From Phenylobacterium deserti (GTDB taxonomy: Bacteria; Pseudomonadota; Alphaproteobacteria; Caulobacterales; Caulobacteraceae), in contig CAMCIK010000014.1 of assembly GCA_945874825.1 (NCBI GenBank), positions 1-37,664 of the forward strand: DNA of 37,664 nt. The letters run 5' to 3'. Positions 1-8,415 of the stretch are shown here, in pieces. The number at the start of each line of letters is the position of its first letter. Within the stretch, counting starts at the first letter, position 1. Below the pieces are notes generated by a model. It saw nothing but the letters and a program-made list of their open reading frames with translations. It was not told the origin of the DNA and searched no databases. A program made the position numbers and the translations under genes.

Positions 1-496
1 AGTCCGGCTTGCCAGTGTCGGCGTTCAGGGCGATGAGGCGCCCGTCAAGGGTGCCGAAATAGACCTTGCCCTTCCAGACCGCGACGCCGCGGTTCACCAC
101 ATCGCAGCAGGCGTCAAAACCCTTTGAGCCGTCGACCTTGGGATCATAGGACCACTTCAGCGCGCCAGTGCGCGCATCAAAGGCATAGACCTTGGACCAG
201 GCCGTGGTGGTGTAGAGCACACCGTCGACCATGACCGGCGTGGCCTCCTGGCCGCGGTCGGTGTCGAATTCATAGTACCAGGAAAGTCCCAGGTCCTTGA
301 CGTTCGAGATGTTGATCTTGTCGAGGGGGCTGTAGCGCTGCTCATCGTAGGTCCGGCCGACGGCGAGCCACTCACCGTTGCCGGTGGCCGAGGCCAGGCG
401 CTGCCCATCCACCCGACCACCCTTGCCGCCAGCCTGTCCGCAGGCGGCCAACAGGACCGTCAAGGCAAATACTCCCACAAGGCGCTTAAGCGTCAT
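1..496 (-). CDS. PQQ-dependent alcohol dehydrogenase, N-terminal part (cut by window edge)
   Basis: The first 165 codons of a quinoprotein dehydrogenase, which oxidises alcohols in the periplasm with pyrroloquinoline quinone. The ATG at 496 follows a GGAGG-type ribosome site six bases upstream. The N-terminus is a lipoprotein-like signal ending LLAACGQ. It is followed by beta-propeller sequence typical of the family (WLAVGRTYDEQRYSPL near residue 45, then ATPVMVDGVLY). The adjacent cysteine pair in DACCDVVNRG, which forms the disulfide ring next to PQQ in this family, is present, so the protein looks functional. The rest, including any cytochrome c domain, lies beyond base 1. It is transcribed divergently from the TacA-like gene. 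Family assignment is firm; the substrate is unknown. Confidence 0.88.
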   Translation of the reverse strand, partial: MTLKRLVGVFALTVLLAACGQAGGKGGRVDGQRLASATGNGEWLAVGRTYDEQRYSPLDKINISNVKDLGLSWYYEFDTDRGQEATPVMVDGVLYTTTAWSKVYAFDARTGALKWSYDPKVDGSKGFDACCDVVNRGVAVWKGKVYFGTLDGRLIALNADTGKPD

Positions 497-564
497 CGTT
501 CCCTCCCCGGATCGGCCACGTTGGGCCGAGTTGGAGTATGCGCAAGCGGACCGGGACGGCAAGC

Positions 565-581
565 CGTGACGTTGCGTCACG
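565..581. promoter_or_regulatory. 17-bp perfect inverted repeat between divergent genes
   Basis: CGTGACG-TTG-CGTCACG is a perfect 7-bp inverted repeat with a 3-bp spacer. It lies 69 bases upstream of the quinoprotein start and 117 bases upstream of the TacA-like start. Its size and position fit a dimeric regulator site. The regulator is unknown. The rest of 497-697 holds no gene that I can support. Confidence 0.4.
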
Positions 582-697
582 TGTCGCGCTCGTTAACCTC
601 TTGCTCACAAGCCGGAAACCCCGCCTTTACCTCGCACCGCCACAGTGACGGGGGGATGGCGGGCTGGATCGCAGGCCGCGCGCCGGGGACGCAGTGA

Positions 698-2167
698 ATG
701 AGCAAGACGATTGTCGTGGTGGATGATGATCCGACCCAGAGGCGCCTGATCCAGGCTGTCCTCGAGCGGGAGGGCTTTACCGCCACGCTTCTGGAGGGCG
801 GAGACGCCCTGCTGGCGCGCCTTGCGTCCGGCTCCCCCTGCGACCTGATCCTGCTGGATCTCGTGATGCCCGGGCGCTCCGGCCTGGAAACCCTTTCCGA
901 ACTTCGATCGCGCGCCCATCAGCAGCCGGTCATCGTGCTGACGGCTTCTGGCGGCATAGACACCGTGGTCCAGGCCATGCAGGCCGGGGCCACGGACTTC
1001 TTCGTCAAGCCGGCCTCGCCAGAGCGCATCACCATCTCGATCCATAACGCCCTGTCCATCGGGGCGCTACGCTCGGAGGTCGCCCAGCTGCGCAAGCGGG
1101 CGGAAGGCAGGACGACCTTCGGCGATCTGGTGGGCGCATCCGCCGCCATGGTCCATGTCCGACGGATGGGCGAGCGAGCGGCGCGATCCTCGATCCCCGT
1201 GCTGATTTCAGGGGAGAGCGGTGTCGGCAAGGAAGTGGTCGCCCGGGCGGTGCACGGCTCGTCGGACCGCGCCGGCCGGCCCTTCGTCGCCGTAAACTGC
1301 GGGGCCATCCCCGAGGCGCTCGTCGAGTCCATTCTGTTTGGCCACGAGAAGGGCAGCTTCACGGGTGCCACGGACCGCCATGCCGGGAAGTTCCAGGAAG
1401 CGCACACCGGCACCCTGCTGCTCGACGAGGTCAGCGAGCTTCCCCTGGATGTCCAGGTCAAGCTCCTGCGCGTCCTGCAGGAGGGCGAGGTGGATCCGGT
1501 CGGTGCCCGCAGATCGGTCAAGGTGGATGTCCGGATCATCTCGGCCACAAACCGCGACCTCACCCGGGCCGTCGCCGAGGGCACCTTCCGTGAGGATCTC
1601 TTCTACCGGCTGAATGTGTTTCCCATCGAGGCGCCACCCCTGCGCGAGCGCCGGGAGGACATTCCCGAATTGGCGGACTCCTTCATCCGGCGTTTCAGCC
1701 TGGAAGAGGGACGGCCCATCACCCGCCTCACGCCGGAGACCCTCAGCCTATTGGTCAATCACGACTGGCCGGGGAACATCCGGCAACTGGAAAACGCGAT
1801 CTACAGGGCCATTGTCCTGGCAGACGGCCCCGCGCTCCAGCCCTACGACTTTCCGGCTATCTCGGGACTGTCTCCGCCTGCACCCGCCGCCGTTGGCGAG
1901 AAGCCACAGCCAACATGGGAGGCCGCTGACGCCTCCCTGGTCGCCGCATCCGCCGGCCAGGGCGAGAGTCCTGTGAGAATTCTCGACAAGGATGGCCACA
2001 TCCGGTCGCTCGAGGCGATCGAAGGCGATCTGATCCGCCTGGCGATCGAGCGTTATGAAGGACACATGAGCGAGGTTGCGCGGAGACTCGGGATCGGAAG
2101 ATCCACTCTCTACCGGAAGGTCAGGGAGAACGGCCTTGGTGAGCTGGCAGGTCTTGCCGAGGCCTGA
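698..2167 (+). CDS. tacA: Sigma-54-dependent response regulator, TacA-like
   Basis: A 489-residue NtrC-family activator. Residues 1-120 are a receiver with acidic pair D10/D11, phospho-acceptor D54 (LLDLVMPG) and K104. An AAA+ domain follows, with Walker A GESGVGKE at 172-179, the sigma-54 contact loop GSFTGA at 219-224 (Ser in place of the usual Ala) and Walker B LLLDEV near 240. The C-terminus carries a Fis-type helix-turn-helix (SEVARRLGIGRSTLYRK). In Caulobacter, TacA is a phosphorelay-controlled activator of stalk and polar development genes, of nearly the same length (from memory), and is encoded near gapR, as here. The family is certain; the TacA identity rests on length, remembered sequence and neighbours. 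Confidence 0.85.
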   Translation: MSKTIVVVDDDPTQRRLIQAVLEREGFTATLLEGGDALLARLASGSPCDLILLDLVMPGRSGLETLSELRSRAHQQPVIVLTASGGIDTVVQAMQAGATDFFVKPASPERITISIHNALSIGALRSEVAQLRKRAEGRTTFGDLVGASAAMVHVRRMGERAARSSIPVLISGESGVGKEVVARAVHGSSDRAGRPFVAVNCGAIPEALVESILFGHEKGSFTGATDRHAGKFQEAHTGTLLLDEVSELPLDVQVKLLRVLQEGEVDPVGARRSVKVDVRIISATNRDLTRAVAEGTFREDLFYRLNVFPIEAPPLRERREDIPELADSFIRRFSLEEGRPITRLTPETLSLLVNHDWPGNIRQLENAIYRAIVLADGPALQPYDFPAISGLSPPAPAAVGEKPQPTWEAADASLVAASAGQGESPVRILDKDGHIRSLEAIEGDLIRLAIERYEGHMSEVARRLGIGRSTLYRKVRENGLGELAGLAEA

Positions 2168-2227
2168 CCCCCGGCTTCAACCCTGAAGTCTGTTCCGAAA
2201 ACCGTCTCCCACCTCCCGGAACGGACG

Positions 2228-2572
2228 CTAGGCCTCTTCGCTCGCCTGCGTACCCGGACGGCGCCTCCGCCCCGCCCCGCCCCGGGGTAAGCGAGCCCCC
2301 TTTCCGGCAGTCTCGCCGCCGGCCGCCTTGGCGGCGATTTCCTTGAGCTTTCTCTGCTGGAGCGCTGACAGCGCCTGCCCTGGGGCACCCTTCTCAGGGT
2401 CGCCGAAGGCCCGGCCGAAGGTGCGGATCCGGGTCTCGACCGAGCCGAGAAACTCGCCCTCCCATTCCGAAAGGTCGACCCCGGCACGTTCCGCCTTCCG
2501 CCGCGCCCGCCGGAGCGCGTTCAGCGCCGAACGGCGCGCCGCTTCCCTGGGATCGGGCGGACGGGACTTCAA
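2228..2572 (-). CDS. Small basic protein coupled to gapR, unknown function
   Basis: A 114-residue, Arg/Lys/Ala-rich protein that I do not recognise. It starts at a TTG whose last two bases overlap the gapR stop codon (TTGA at 2569-2572). No other start codon is available near the N-terminus, so it is probably translated by coupling from gapR. Residues 1-30 are strongly basic and helix-forming (EAARRSALNALRRARR). A middle segment contains WEGEFLGSVETRIRTFGRAFGDPE, read here as two short blocks, WEGEFLGSVETR and IRTFGRAFGDPE. The C-terminus is a low-complexity basic tail. No signal peptide or membrane segment is seen. The composition and linkage suggest a nucleic-acid or GapR-associated role, but this is inference. 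Confidence 0.7.
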   Translation of the reverse strand: MKSRPPDPREAARRSALNALRRARRKAERAGVDLSEWEGEFLGSVETRIRTFGRAFGDPEKGAPGQALSALQQRKLKEIAAKAAGGETAGKGARLPRGGAGRRRRPGTQASEEA

Positions 2573-2835
2573 ATCTCGCCGATCGCAGCGAGGTAGAGGT
2601 CGAGGATCGCCTCCTCCTCCTGGCGCTTGGCGCGATCCTGCTTGCGGATACGGATGACCTTGCGGAGGATCTTGGTGTCAAAGCCGGCACCCTTGGCCTC
2701 GGCGAAGATTTCCTTGATCTGCTCCATGACCTCGGACTTTTCCTGCTCCAGGCGCTCGACCCGCTCGATGATGGTCCGCAGCCGTCCCTGGGCGTCCTGG
2801 TTCAGAACATCGGAGTGGGCGTCTTCACCGGACAT
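2569..2835 (-). CDS. gapR: GapR, DUF2312 nucleoid-associated protein
   Basis: An 88-residue DUF2312 protein. Caulobacter GapR binds overtwisted AT-rich DNA ahead of replication and transcription and helps topoisomerases. The sequence is a long helical/coiled-coil segment (GRLRTIIERVERLEQEK) followed by the family signature AEAKGAGFDTKILRKVIRIR (AKGxGFDxKxLRKxIxIRKQD) and KRQEEEAILDLYLAAIG. Length and motifs match the Caulobacter protein as I remember it. It starts at an ATG and ends in a 4-base overlap with the downstream small basic gene. It lies close to a TacA-like gene, as in Caulobacter. Confidence 0.93.
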   Translation of the reverse strand: MSGEDAHSDVLNQDAQGRLRTIIERVERLEQEKSEVMEQIKEIFAEAKGAGFDTKILRKVIRIRKQDRAKRQEEEAILDLYLAAIGEI

Positions 2836-2950
2836 GGGGTCAGGCTCCTGCAGGATTGTGTCGGGGTTGGGGCCGCGAAGCTAACCGCGCCGGCCCGCAG
2901 AGTCGCGCGTTCAGCCGCCCTTGGGGGGCGGTGAGTACAGATGATCTGTG

Positions 2951-2976
2951 GAAAACCCTCCGCCCCGAGGGGGCGG
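2951..2976 (-). terminator. Rho-independent terminator after rpmJ
   Basis: On the minus strand, a 7-bp GC stem (CCGCCCC pairing with GGGGCGG, loop of 3, at 2960-2976) is followed by GAGGGTTTT. It lies just after the rpmJ stop. The T run is short, so termination strength is uncertain. Confidence 0.5.
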
Positions 2977-2986
2977 TACAGGCGTA

Positions 2987-3112
2987 TCAGCCCTGCTTCG
3001 CCTTGAAGCGCGGGTTGGTCTTGTTGATGACGTAGACCACGCCCTTGCGGCGCACGAGCTTGCAGTCGCGGTGGCGCGTCTTGAGCGACTTGAGCGAGCT
3101 TCTGACCTTCAT
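2987..3112 (-). CDS. rpmJ: 50S ribosomal protein L36, cysteine-poor (type B) form
   Basis: A 41-residue protein beginning [18 protein letters not shown] and ending [12 protein letters not shown], the classic L36 of the large ribosomal subunit. Only one cysteine is present (RDCK), so this is the zinc-independent form without the four-ligand zinc ribbon. I chose the internal ATG at 3112: it gives the exact family length, and the in-frame sequence upstream does not resemble L36. A small GC hairpin follows the gene. In many bacteria the zinc-free paralogue is a zinc-sparing duplicate. Whether this genome also has the zinc form cannot be seen here. Confidence 0.93.
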   Translation of the reverse strand: MKVRSSLKSLKTRHRDCKLVRRKGVVYVINKTNPRFKAKQG

Positions 3113-3232
3113 GACCTTCGACTTCTCTGGGTGCGGGACAGGAGCCCGGGCGACCAAGTGAGCGGCGCGTATACGGAACGGGCCGCGCCGAGTCAATTGC
3201 CCCCGCCGCCGGAGCGGCTTAATCCTTCTGGC

Positions 3233-4450
3233 ATGAAACGTCGCACCTTTCTCGCCACCGCCGCGGCCGCCCTCGCGACCCCCGCGCAGGGATCGGACCC
3301 CGTCGTCGCAGGGACCGAGTCGGTCGACGCCGCCTTCCGGGCCTGGCTCGATGGCTTCAGGAAGACCGCGGTCAGCTCAGGCCTGCCTGCCGAACTGGTG
3401 GATCGGGAGCTCTCCGGACTGACGCCGGATCCCAGGGTCCGGGGATCCGACCGCAACCAGCCGGAGTTCTCCAGACCCTTCAGCCATTACGTGCGACGGG
3501 CGGCCTCGGAGGACCAGGCTGCAATCGGCCGCCGCCGTCTCGCCAGCCTCGATACCAGTGCCCTGTCCCGGATCGAATCCGAGCGGGGCGTGCCCCGGGA
3601 AATCCTCGGGGCCATATGGGGCATGGAGTCCGGTTACGGGGCGGCCATGGGCGAGCAAGACGTCATCCGCTCCATGGCAACCCTCGCCGCGGACGGCCGC
3701 CGCCGTGCCTTTGCCGAGGAAGAGCTTCTCTCGGCATTGAGGATGCTGGCCTCCAGGGAGGTTTCGCGCGCCCAGCTGGTCGGATCCTGGGCGGGTGCCA
3801 TGGGGCAGACCCAGTTCATCCCCTCCAGCTTCCTGAGGCTGGCTGTGGATGGAGACGGGGACGGCCGTCGGGACGTTTGGGGATCTGCCATCGACGCCCT
3901 TGCGTCTTCGGCGAACCTGCTCTCCCAAGCGGGCTGGAAGCGCCGGGAACCCTGGGCGATTGAGGCCATCGCCCCCAAGGGGTTCGACTATTCAGTTTGC
4001 GAGGTCCTGACCTGCCCCTTGTCCCAGTGGGCAGACTTGGGCGTGTCCAGGCGTGGCGATGACGGCTGGCCCGACGGAAGCCTCGAGGCAAGCCTCATCG
4101 CGCCGACGGGAGCGGGCGGGCCCCTTTTCCTGCTGCTGGCCAACCATTTCGTGATCCGCCGATACAACAACGCCGTGACCTACGCCGTGGCGGTGGGCCT
4201 GCTCGCAGACCGGATCGCCGGACGTCCGGGGCCAGTCCGGCCCTGGCCGGAGGAGACCCCCCTGTCCCTTTCCGATCGGACCGGTGCCCAGACCGCCTTG
4301 AAGTCGCAGGGATTCGACGTTGGAGAGATTGACGGGGTCATGGGGCTGAAGTCACGTCAGGCCCTGCGCGCCTGGCAGAAGTCCCAGGGCCTTGTGGCGG
4401 ACGGCTACCTGTCGCCAGACATGATCGCCAGGCTCCGCAGCGCCGGCTAG
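3233..4450 (+). CDS. Lytic murein transglycosylase (MltB-like) with peptidoglycan-binding domain
   Basis: A 405-residue secreted enzyme that cleaves peptidoglycan glycan strands. Residues 1-20 are a signal peptide ([20 protein letters not shown]). Residues 30-330 form an SLT2/MltB-type catalytic domain with the proposed catalytic Glu132 in IWGMESGYG, followed by [13 protein letters not shown], a family hallmark. Residues 345-405 form a PG_binding_1 domain ([19 protein letters not shown]). An open frame continues upstream to 2948, but it lacks protein-like sequence and runs opposite rpmJ; the signal peptide sets the start at 3233. The stop codon shares a CTAG with the stop of the convergent MFS gene. 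Confidence 0.92.
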   Translation: MKRRTFLATAAAALATPAQGSDPVVAGTESVDAAFRAWLDGFRKTAVSSGLPAELVDRELSGLTPDPRVRGSDRNQPEFSRPFSHYVRRAASEDQAAIGRRRLASLDTSALSRIESERGVPREILGAIWGMESGYGAAMGEQDVIRSMATLAADGRRRAFAEEELLSALRMLASREVSRAQLVGSWAGAMGQTQFIPSSFLRLAVDGDGDGRRDVWGSAIDALASSANLLSQAGWKRREPWAIEAIAPKGFDYSVCEVLTCPLSQWADLGVSRRGDDGWPDGSLEASLIAPTGAGGPLFLLLANHFVIRRYNNAVTYAVAVGLLADRIAGRPGPVRPWPEETPLSLSDRTGAQTALKSQGFDVGEIDGVMGLKSRQALRAWQKSQGLVADGYLSPDMIARLRSAG

Positions 4451-5748
4451 ACCAGGGCCTCGTCGGGCCCATCGACCCGGGCGGGCCGCGGATTGGCGGA
4501 CCTCAGCTGGGGGTTCCGATAGGCGTAGATCAACATGGCGACCATCAGCACGGCGTTCAGGATGAAGGGCGCGGCCTGGATGTGCTGGTAGAGGAGAACA
4601 AAGGCGGGCGCGAGAACCACGTTGATCCCATTGACCGCCGCAATCGCGCCGGCGGCGCGCGCCTGCTCCTCGAGGCGAACCGCCAGGGAGGCCCCCACCG
4701 TGAAGCCCGGGCGGGCGAGGCCGAACCCCAGGCTTGAGATGGCGTAGCCGGCCACCACGCCCCAGTAGTCCGGCGCGGCCGCAACGATCAGGTTTCCCAC
4801 GGCTGCGATGCCGACCCCCCAGCGGAGAAGCTGGCGCGGCGTCATCGCGAACCGCGGGATGAGGCCCCACTGGGCCAGAAGCCCCGCCATCGCGCCGAAC
4901 ATCATGGCGATGGCGATGAAGCCCTGGGCGACAGTCGGGGAGACCCCGAGCTTGTCGATGATCAGGAAGCCCAGGGTCTGGCCCTGGGCCGTCTGGCTGA
5001 CCGCGACAATGAATCCGTAGATCAGGAAGGGTGTCAGCCGGGGGTCGAGCCACATCGGCCGGCCACGCACTCCAGGCTCCGACTGAGGGGATTTCCCCGG
5101 CGAGGTCAGGGGCCAATAGACGCTCTCCGGCAGCCGGCGCCAGACGATTACGAGCATGACGCCGGCAATGACGGCAAAGCAGGCCATCGGCCCCGCCAGG
5201 CCGAGCACGGGCAGGATGAAGAGCGGCGCGATGAAGGGACCGATCACAGTTCCCAGGCTGAAGGCCCCAGCGAGGCCGGAGATGGACTGGGTACGCTGCG
5301 CCTCGGGCGTGTACTCGGCGACATAGGCCTGGGTCGCGGGGTTCGACGCCGCGCCGAACAAGCCGAAGAGAGCCCGGGCCAGCAGGAAGAGGATGAAGAT
5401 CACGACCGGGGCCGCCAGCTGGTGCAGACCGGCGGCCACCACCACCGCGCAGAGGGCCATGGAGACCATGAACCCCGCGAGCCCCACCATCATCAGGGGC
5501 TTGCGTCCGTAGCGATCAGACATCCGCGCCCAGAAGGGCGAGGAGAAGGCCCAGAGCAGGGCAGAGAGCGAGAAGACTGCGGCGACCATCGGGTCTGGCA
5601 TCCCGATCGACCGGCCAATGGCGGGAAGCACGGAGATCATCCCGGTGTTTCCCATGGCCGTGACCATGGAGACTGCGAAGATGATCGCGAAGGAGGACCG
5701 CGGCACGCCGCTGGGACCTTCAGCCGCGGGTGAGGACGCGGTGGACAT
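4447..5748 (-). CDS. Major facilitator superfamily transporter
   Basis: A 433-residue inner-membrane protein with about 12 hydrophobic segments. It has the MFS loop signature after helix 2 (FWARMSDRYGRKPLMMVG), and the second half repeats the pattern, as expected for secondary transport or drug efflux. I placed the start at the ATG at 5748; a GTG 36 bases upstream (5784) would add 12 basic residues, and neither has a strong ribosome site. The substrate cannot be told. The gene is divergent from motA across a promoter region with two palindromes, and convergent with the lytic transglycosylase (overlapping stops). Confidence 0.88.
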   Translation of the reverse strand: MSTASSPAAEGPSGVPRSSFAIIFAVSMVTAMGNTGMISVLPAIGRSIGMPDPMVAAVFSLSALLWAFSSPFWARMSDRYGRKPLMMVGLAGFMVSMALCAVVVAAGLHQLAAPVVIFILFLLARALFGLFGAASNPATQAYVAEYTPEAQRTQSISGLAGAFSLGTVIGPFIAPLFILPVLGLAGPMACFAVIAGVMLVIVWRRLPESVYWPLTSPGKSPQSEPGVRGRPMWLDPRLTPFLIYGFIVAVSQTAQGQTLGFLIIDKLGVSPTVAQGFIAIAMMFGAMAGLLAQWGLIPRFAMTPRQLLRWGVGIAAVGNLIVAAAPDYWGVVAGYAISSLGFGLARPGFTVGASLAVRLEEQARAAGAIAAVNGINVVLAPAFVLLYQHIQAAPFILNAVLMVAMLIYAYRNPQLRSANPRPARVDGPDEALV

Positions 5749-5787
5749 GATCGGGTGATAGGTCCGCCACAGCCGTCGCGCCACCCC

Positions 5788-5820
5788 TGATCATGATCAC
5801 CGGACGTTAAGCATTCCGGT
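5788..5820. promoter_or_regulatory. Adjacent palindromes between MFS gene and motA
   Basis: A perfect 12-bp palindrome TGATCATGATCA (5788-5799) runs directly into an inverted repeat ACCGGA-N10-TCCGGT (5799-5820). Both lie in the divergent promoter region, with motA beginning at 5858. The second repeat encloses a TTAA at 5808-5811. These could be binding sites for a local regulator. No identified motif matches fully. Confidence 0.4.
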
Positions 5821-5857
5821 TCATCCTCAAGCCTGGTTCAACTCGGGCACCGTACGC

Positions 5858-6727
5858 ATGTTCCAGATCATCGGCATCGTCATGCTCTTCGTCTGTATCT
5901 TCGGCGTCTACATCATCCATGGCGGAAAGATGGACGTGGTGATCGCCGCGGCCCCCTTCGAGCTGGCGATGATCTTGGGCGCTGGCATTGCGGCCCTCCT
6001 GATCGGCAACTCGATGACCGTGATCAAGGGCGTCGGCGGCGGCTTGGCCAAGATCTTCAGCGGCGCCAAGTGGAAGGCTTCCGACTACAAGGACCTTCTG
6101 TCCCTTCTGTTCCTCCTGACCAAGACGATGAAGGCCAAGGGGGTCATCGCCCTGGAAAGCCACATCGAGAACCCGCACGACTCCACACTGTTCGGCCGTT
6201 TTCCCAAGATCGTGAAGGACCACTTCGCGGTCGACTTCATCTGCGACACCCTGCGGATGATGACCATGAACCTGGAAGATCCGCACCAGGTCGAGGACGC
6301 CATGGAGAAGCAGCTCGAGAAGCACCACCATGAGGCCCTCGGCCCGGCCCACGCCCTGCAGAACATGGCCGACGCCCTGCCCGCCCTGGGGATCGTGGCG
6401 GCCGTTCTGGGGGTGATCAAGACCATGGGCTCCATCACCGAGCCCCCCGCCGTCCTGGGGGGCATGATCGGCAGCGCCCTCGTCGGCACCTTCCTGGGCG
6501 TGTTCCTGGCCTATGGCCTGGTGGGCCCGTTCGCCACACGACTGAACTCGATCATCGAGGAAGAGTCAGCCTTCTACAAGATCATCCAGTCGGTCCTGGT
6601 CGCCCACCTGCATGGCAACGCCGCCCAGATCTCGGTGGAAATCGGCCGCGGCAGCGTGCCCAGCATGACCCAGCCGACCTTCTCGGAGCTGGAAGAGGCC
6701 CTCCAGGCGATCCCGCCGGAAGCCTGA
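5858..6727 (+). CDS. motA: Flagellar motor stator protein MotA
   Basis: A 289-residue inner-membrane stator subunit that, with MotB, couples proton flow to flagellar rotation. Four hydrophobic helices are visible: two at the N-terminus (residues 1-20 and 34-55) and two late (ALPALGIVAAVLGVIKTMGS and GMIGSALVGTFLGVFLAYGL). Between them is the large cytoplasmic loop with LFGRFPKIVKDHF and LRMMTMNLEDPHQVEDAM, which contacts the rotor. The length is normal for the family. MotB is not in the window, as is usual in Caulobacter, where motA and motB are apart. It is convergent with purK, with only five bases between the stops. Confidence 0.95.
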   Translation: MFQIIGIVMLFVCIFGVYIIHGGKMDVVIAAAPFELAMILGAGIAALLIGNSMTVIKGVGGGLAKIFSGAKWKASDYKDLLSLLFLLTKTMKAKGVIALESHIENPHDSTLFGRFPKIVKDHFAVDFICDTLRMMTMNLEDPHQVEDAMEKQLEKHHHEALGPAHALQNMADALPALGIVAAVLGVIKTMGSITEPPAVLGGMIGSALVGTFLGVFLAYGLVGPFATRLNSIIEEESAFYKIIQSVLVAHLHGNAAQISVEIGRGSVPSMTQPTFSELEEALQAIPPEA

Positions 6728-6732
6728 CCCCT

Positions 6733-7806
6733 CTAGAGCGGAAACACCCGGTTCACATGCCCCATCTTGCGGCCGGCCCGCGCCTCGCGTTTGCCATAGA
6801 GGTGAAGGCGGGCGTTGGGCTCGGCGGCGAGCCCGGGCCACCGCAGGACGTCCTCGCCCAGGAGGTTCTCCATCTCGACCCTGGCCCGCGCCTCGACCGG
6901 GCCGAGGGGCCAGCCGGCGACGGCCCGAATGTGCTGTTCGAACTGGTCTGTGGCGGTCCCGTCCTGGGTCCAGTGTCCACTGTTGTGAACCCGGGGGGCG
7001 ATCTCGTTGACCAGGAAAGAGCCGTCCTCGAGCTCGAACAGCTCGATCCCGATCACGCCGACATAGACGAGACCTGAGAGGATCCGGTCCGCGATCCGGC
7101 CGGCCTCGGTCGCCTGTCCTGCCGTCACGACTCCGGGCGCGGAGGAAAGGTGGAGGATTCCGTTCCGGTGGACGTTCTCGGCCAGGGGGAAGGCCGCCGA
7201 CTCCCCACTCCAGCCCCGGGCGGCGATCACGGACAGCTCTCGCCGGAAAGGCGCTGGCGCCTCGACGATCGCCGGGCGGCCGCCAAGCGACAGGAAGACC
7301 TCGGCCGCCGCCTCGGGCGATTTCGCCCAGGCCTGCCCCTTGCCGTCGTAGCCATCGCGCCGGGTCTTGATGAGCACCCGGCCGCCCAGTTCCGCCGTTG
7401 CCCGAGCCGCGGCTTCGGGCGAGTCCGCTGGCGCGAAGGCGACGGTCGGGGCGCCGGCGGCGTTGAGGAAGGACTTCTCCTCTACCCGATCCTGGGCCAC
7501 GGCGAGCGCATGTGCACCGGGCGCAACCGGAACGCCGAGCCCGATCAGGATGTCGAGCGCGCCAGCGGGAACATTCTCGAACTCCAGGGTCACGACCCCG
7601 CTCATCCGGGCCAGGCGCGAGAGGGCCTCGGGGTCGTCATAAGCGGCGCAGAGGTGCCGGGCGCAGACGCGGGATGCCGGGCAATCCGGCTCGGGGTCCA
7701 GAATGGCGACGTCGAATCCAAGGCGCGCCGCGGCGAGGGCCAGCATGCGTCCGAGTTGGCCGCCGCCGAGGATTCCGATCGTCGATCCGGGAGCGAGCGG
7801 CGTCAT
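6733..7806 (-). CDS. purK: N5-carboxyaminoimidazole ribonucleotide synthase PurK
   Basis: A 357-residue ATP-grasp enzyme of de novo purine synthesis that uses ATP and bicarbonate to carboxylate aminoimidazole ribonucleotide. The N-terminal nucleotide-binding fold begins TIGILGGGQLGRMLALAAAR, a strong PurK signature. VTLEFENVP and KTRRDGYDGKGQ (ATP-grasp loop) follow, and NEIAPRVHNSGHWT marks the active site. Full length for the family. The start lies seven bases after the purE stop, so purE-purK form an operon. Confidence 0.96.
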   Translation of the reverse strand: MTPLAPGSTIGILGGGQLGRMLALAAARLGFDVAILDPEPDCPASRVCARHLCAAYDDPEALSRLARMSGVVTLEFENVPAGALDILIGLGVPVAPGAHALAVAQDRVEEKSFLNAAGAPTVAFAPADSPEAAARATAELGGRVLIKTRRDGYDGKGQAWAKSPEAAAEVFLSLGGRPAIVEAPAPFRRELSVIAARGWSGESAAFPLAENVHRNGILHLSSAPGVVTAGQATEAGRIADRILSGLVYVGVIGIELFELEDGSFLVNEIAPRVHNSGHWTQDGTATDQFEQHIRAVAGWPLGPVEARARVEMENLLGEDVLRWPGLAAEPNARLHLYGKREARAGRKMGHVNRVFPL

Positions 7807-7813
7807 GCGGCGG

Positions 7814-8308
7814 TCAGTCGTCGGCCACAGTCTCGGCCACCGAGGCGGTCAGGGCGCGTCGCCAGTCCGACAGCCGCGCCGCAAGCGCAGGATCAGAAAG
7901 CGCGAGGATCTGGGCGGCGAACAGGCCTGCATTCCGGGCGCCCGGCTCGCCGATGGCCAGGGTTCCCACCGGAACCCCCGCCGGCATCTGGACGATGGAC
8001 AGGAGGCTGTCCATGCCCTTCAGGGCCTTGGACTCTATGGGGACGCCAAGGACGGGTAAGTCGGTGAGGGCGGCCGTCATGCCCGGCAGGTGGGCCGCGC
8101 CGCCTGCACCGGCGATGATCACCCGGACGCCAGCGTCGCGGGCACCCTGGGCAAAGGCGACCATGCGCAGGGGAGTCCTGTGGGCGGACACCACGCGCGC
8201 TTCCCAGCTGACTTCCAGGGCGTCGAGCATGTCGGCAGCCCCCTTTAGGGTTGGCCAGTCGGACCGGCTACCCATGATAATAGCGACGGGTGCGGTGGAA
8301 CCGCTCAT
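7814..8308 (-). CDS. purE: N5-carboxyaminoimidazole ribonucleotide mutase PurE
   Basis: A 164-residue class I PurE that moves the carboxylate from the N5 position to the ring carbon, the step after PurK. Signatures are [12 protein letters not shown] near the N-terminus, the substrate loop VVSAHRTP and [11 protein letters not shown]. The start is the ATG at 8308 ([14 protein letters not shown]); the longer open frame upstream is not PurE-like. It leads the purE-purK operon and is divergent from the GGDEF gene, with about 107 bases between starts. Confidence 0.96.
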   Translation of the reverse strand: MSGSTAPVAIIMGSRSDWPTLKGAADMLDALEVSWEARVVSAHRTPLRMVAFAQGARDAGVRVIIAGAGGAAHLPGMTAALTDLPVLGVPIESKALKGMDSLLSIVQMPAGVPVGTLAIGEPGARNAGLFAAQILALSDPALAARLSDWRRALTASVAETVADD

Positions 8309-8415
8309 GACATGGACCCCTGTCGGCGAGGCGGGCCAGAATAGGCCCCGCCCTCCTAGGGTCAACACACCGTGCATACAATGTTAATGTCGGGGGAGAT
8401 TCGCGGGGCCGCTGC

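Noticed and set aside
593..607. TTAAC half-site upstream of the TacA-like gene as a CtrA box
   Set aside because: The second half seven bases later reads CTCA and not TTAA, so only half of the CtrA motif is present.
2948..3232. N-terminal extension of the lytic transglycosylase
   Set aside because: The open frame runs over rpmJ on the other strand, and the signal peptide begins at 3233.
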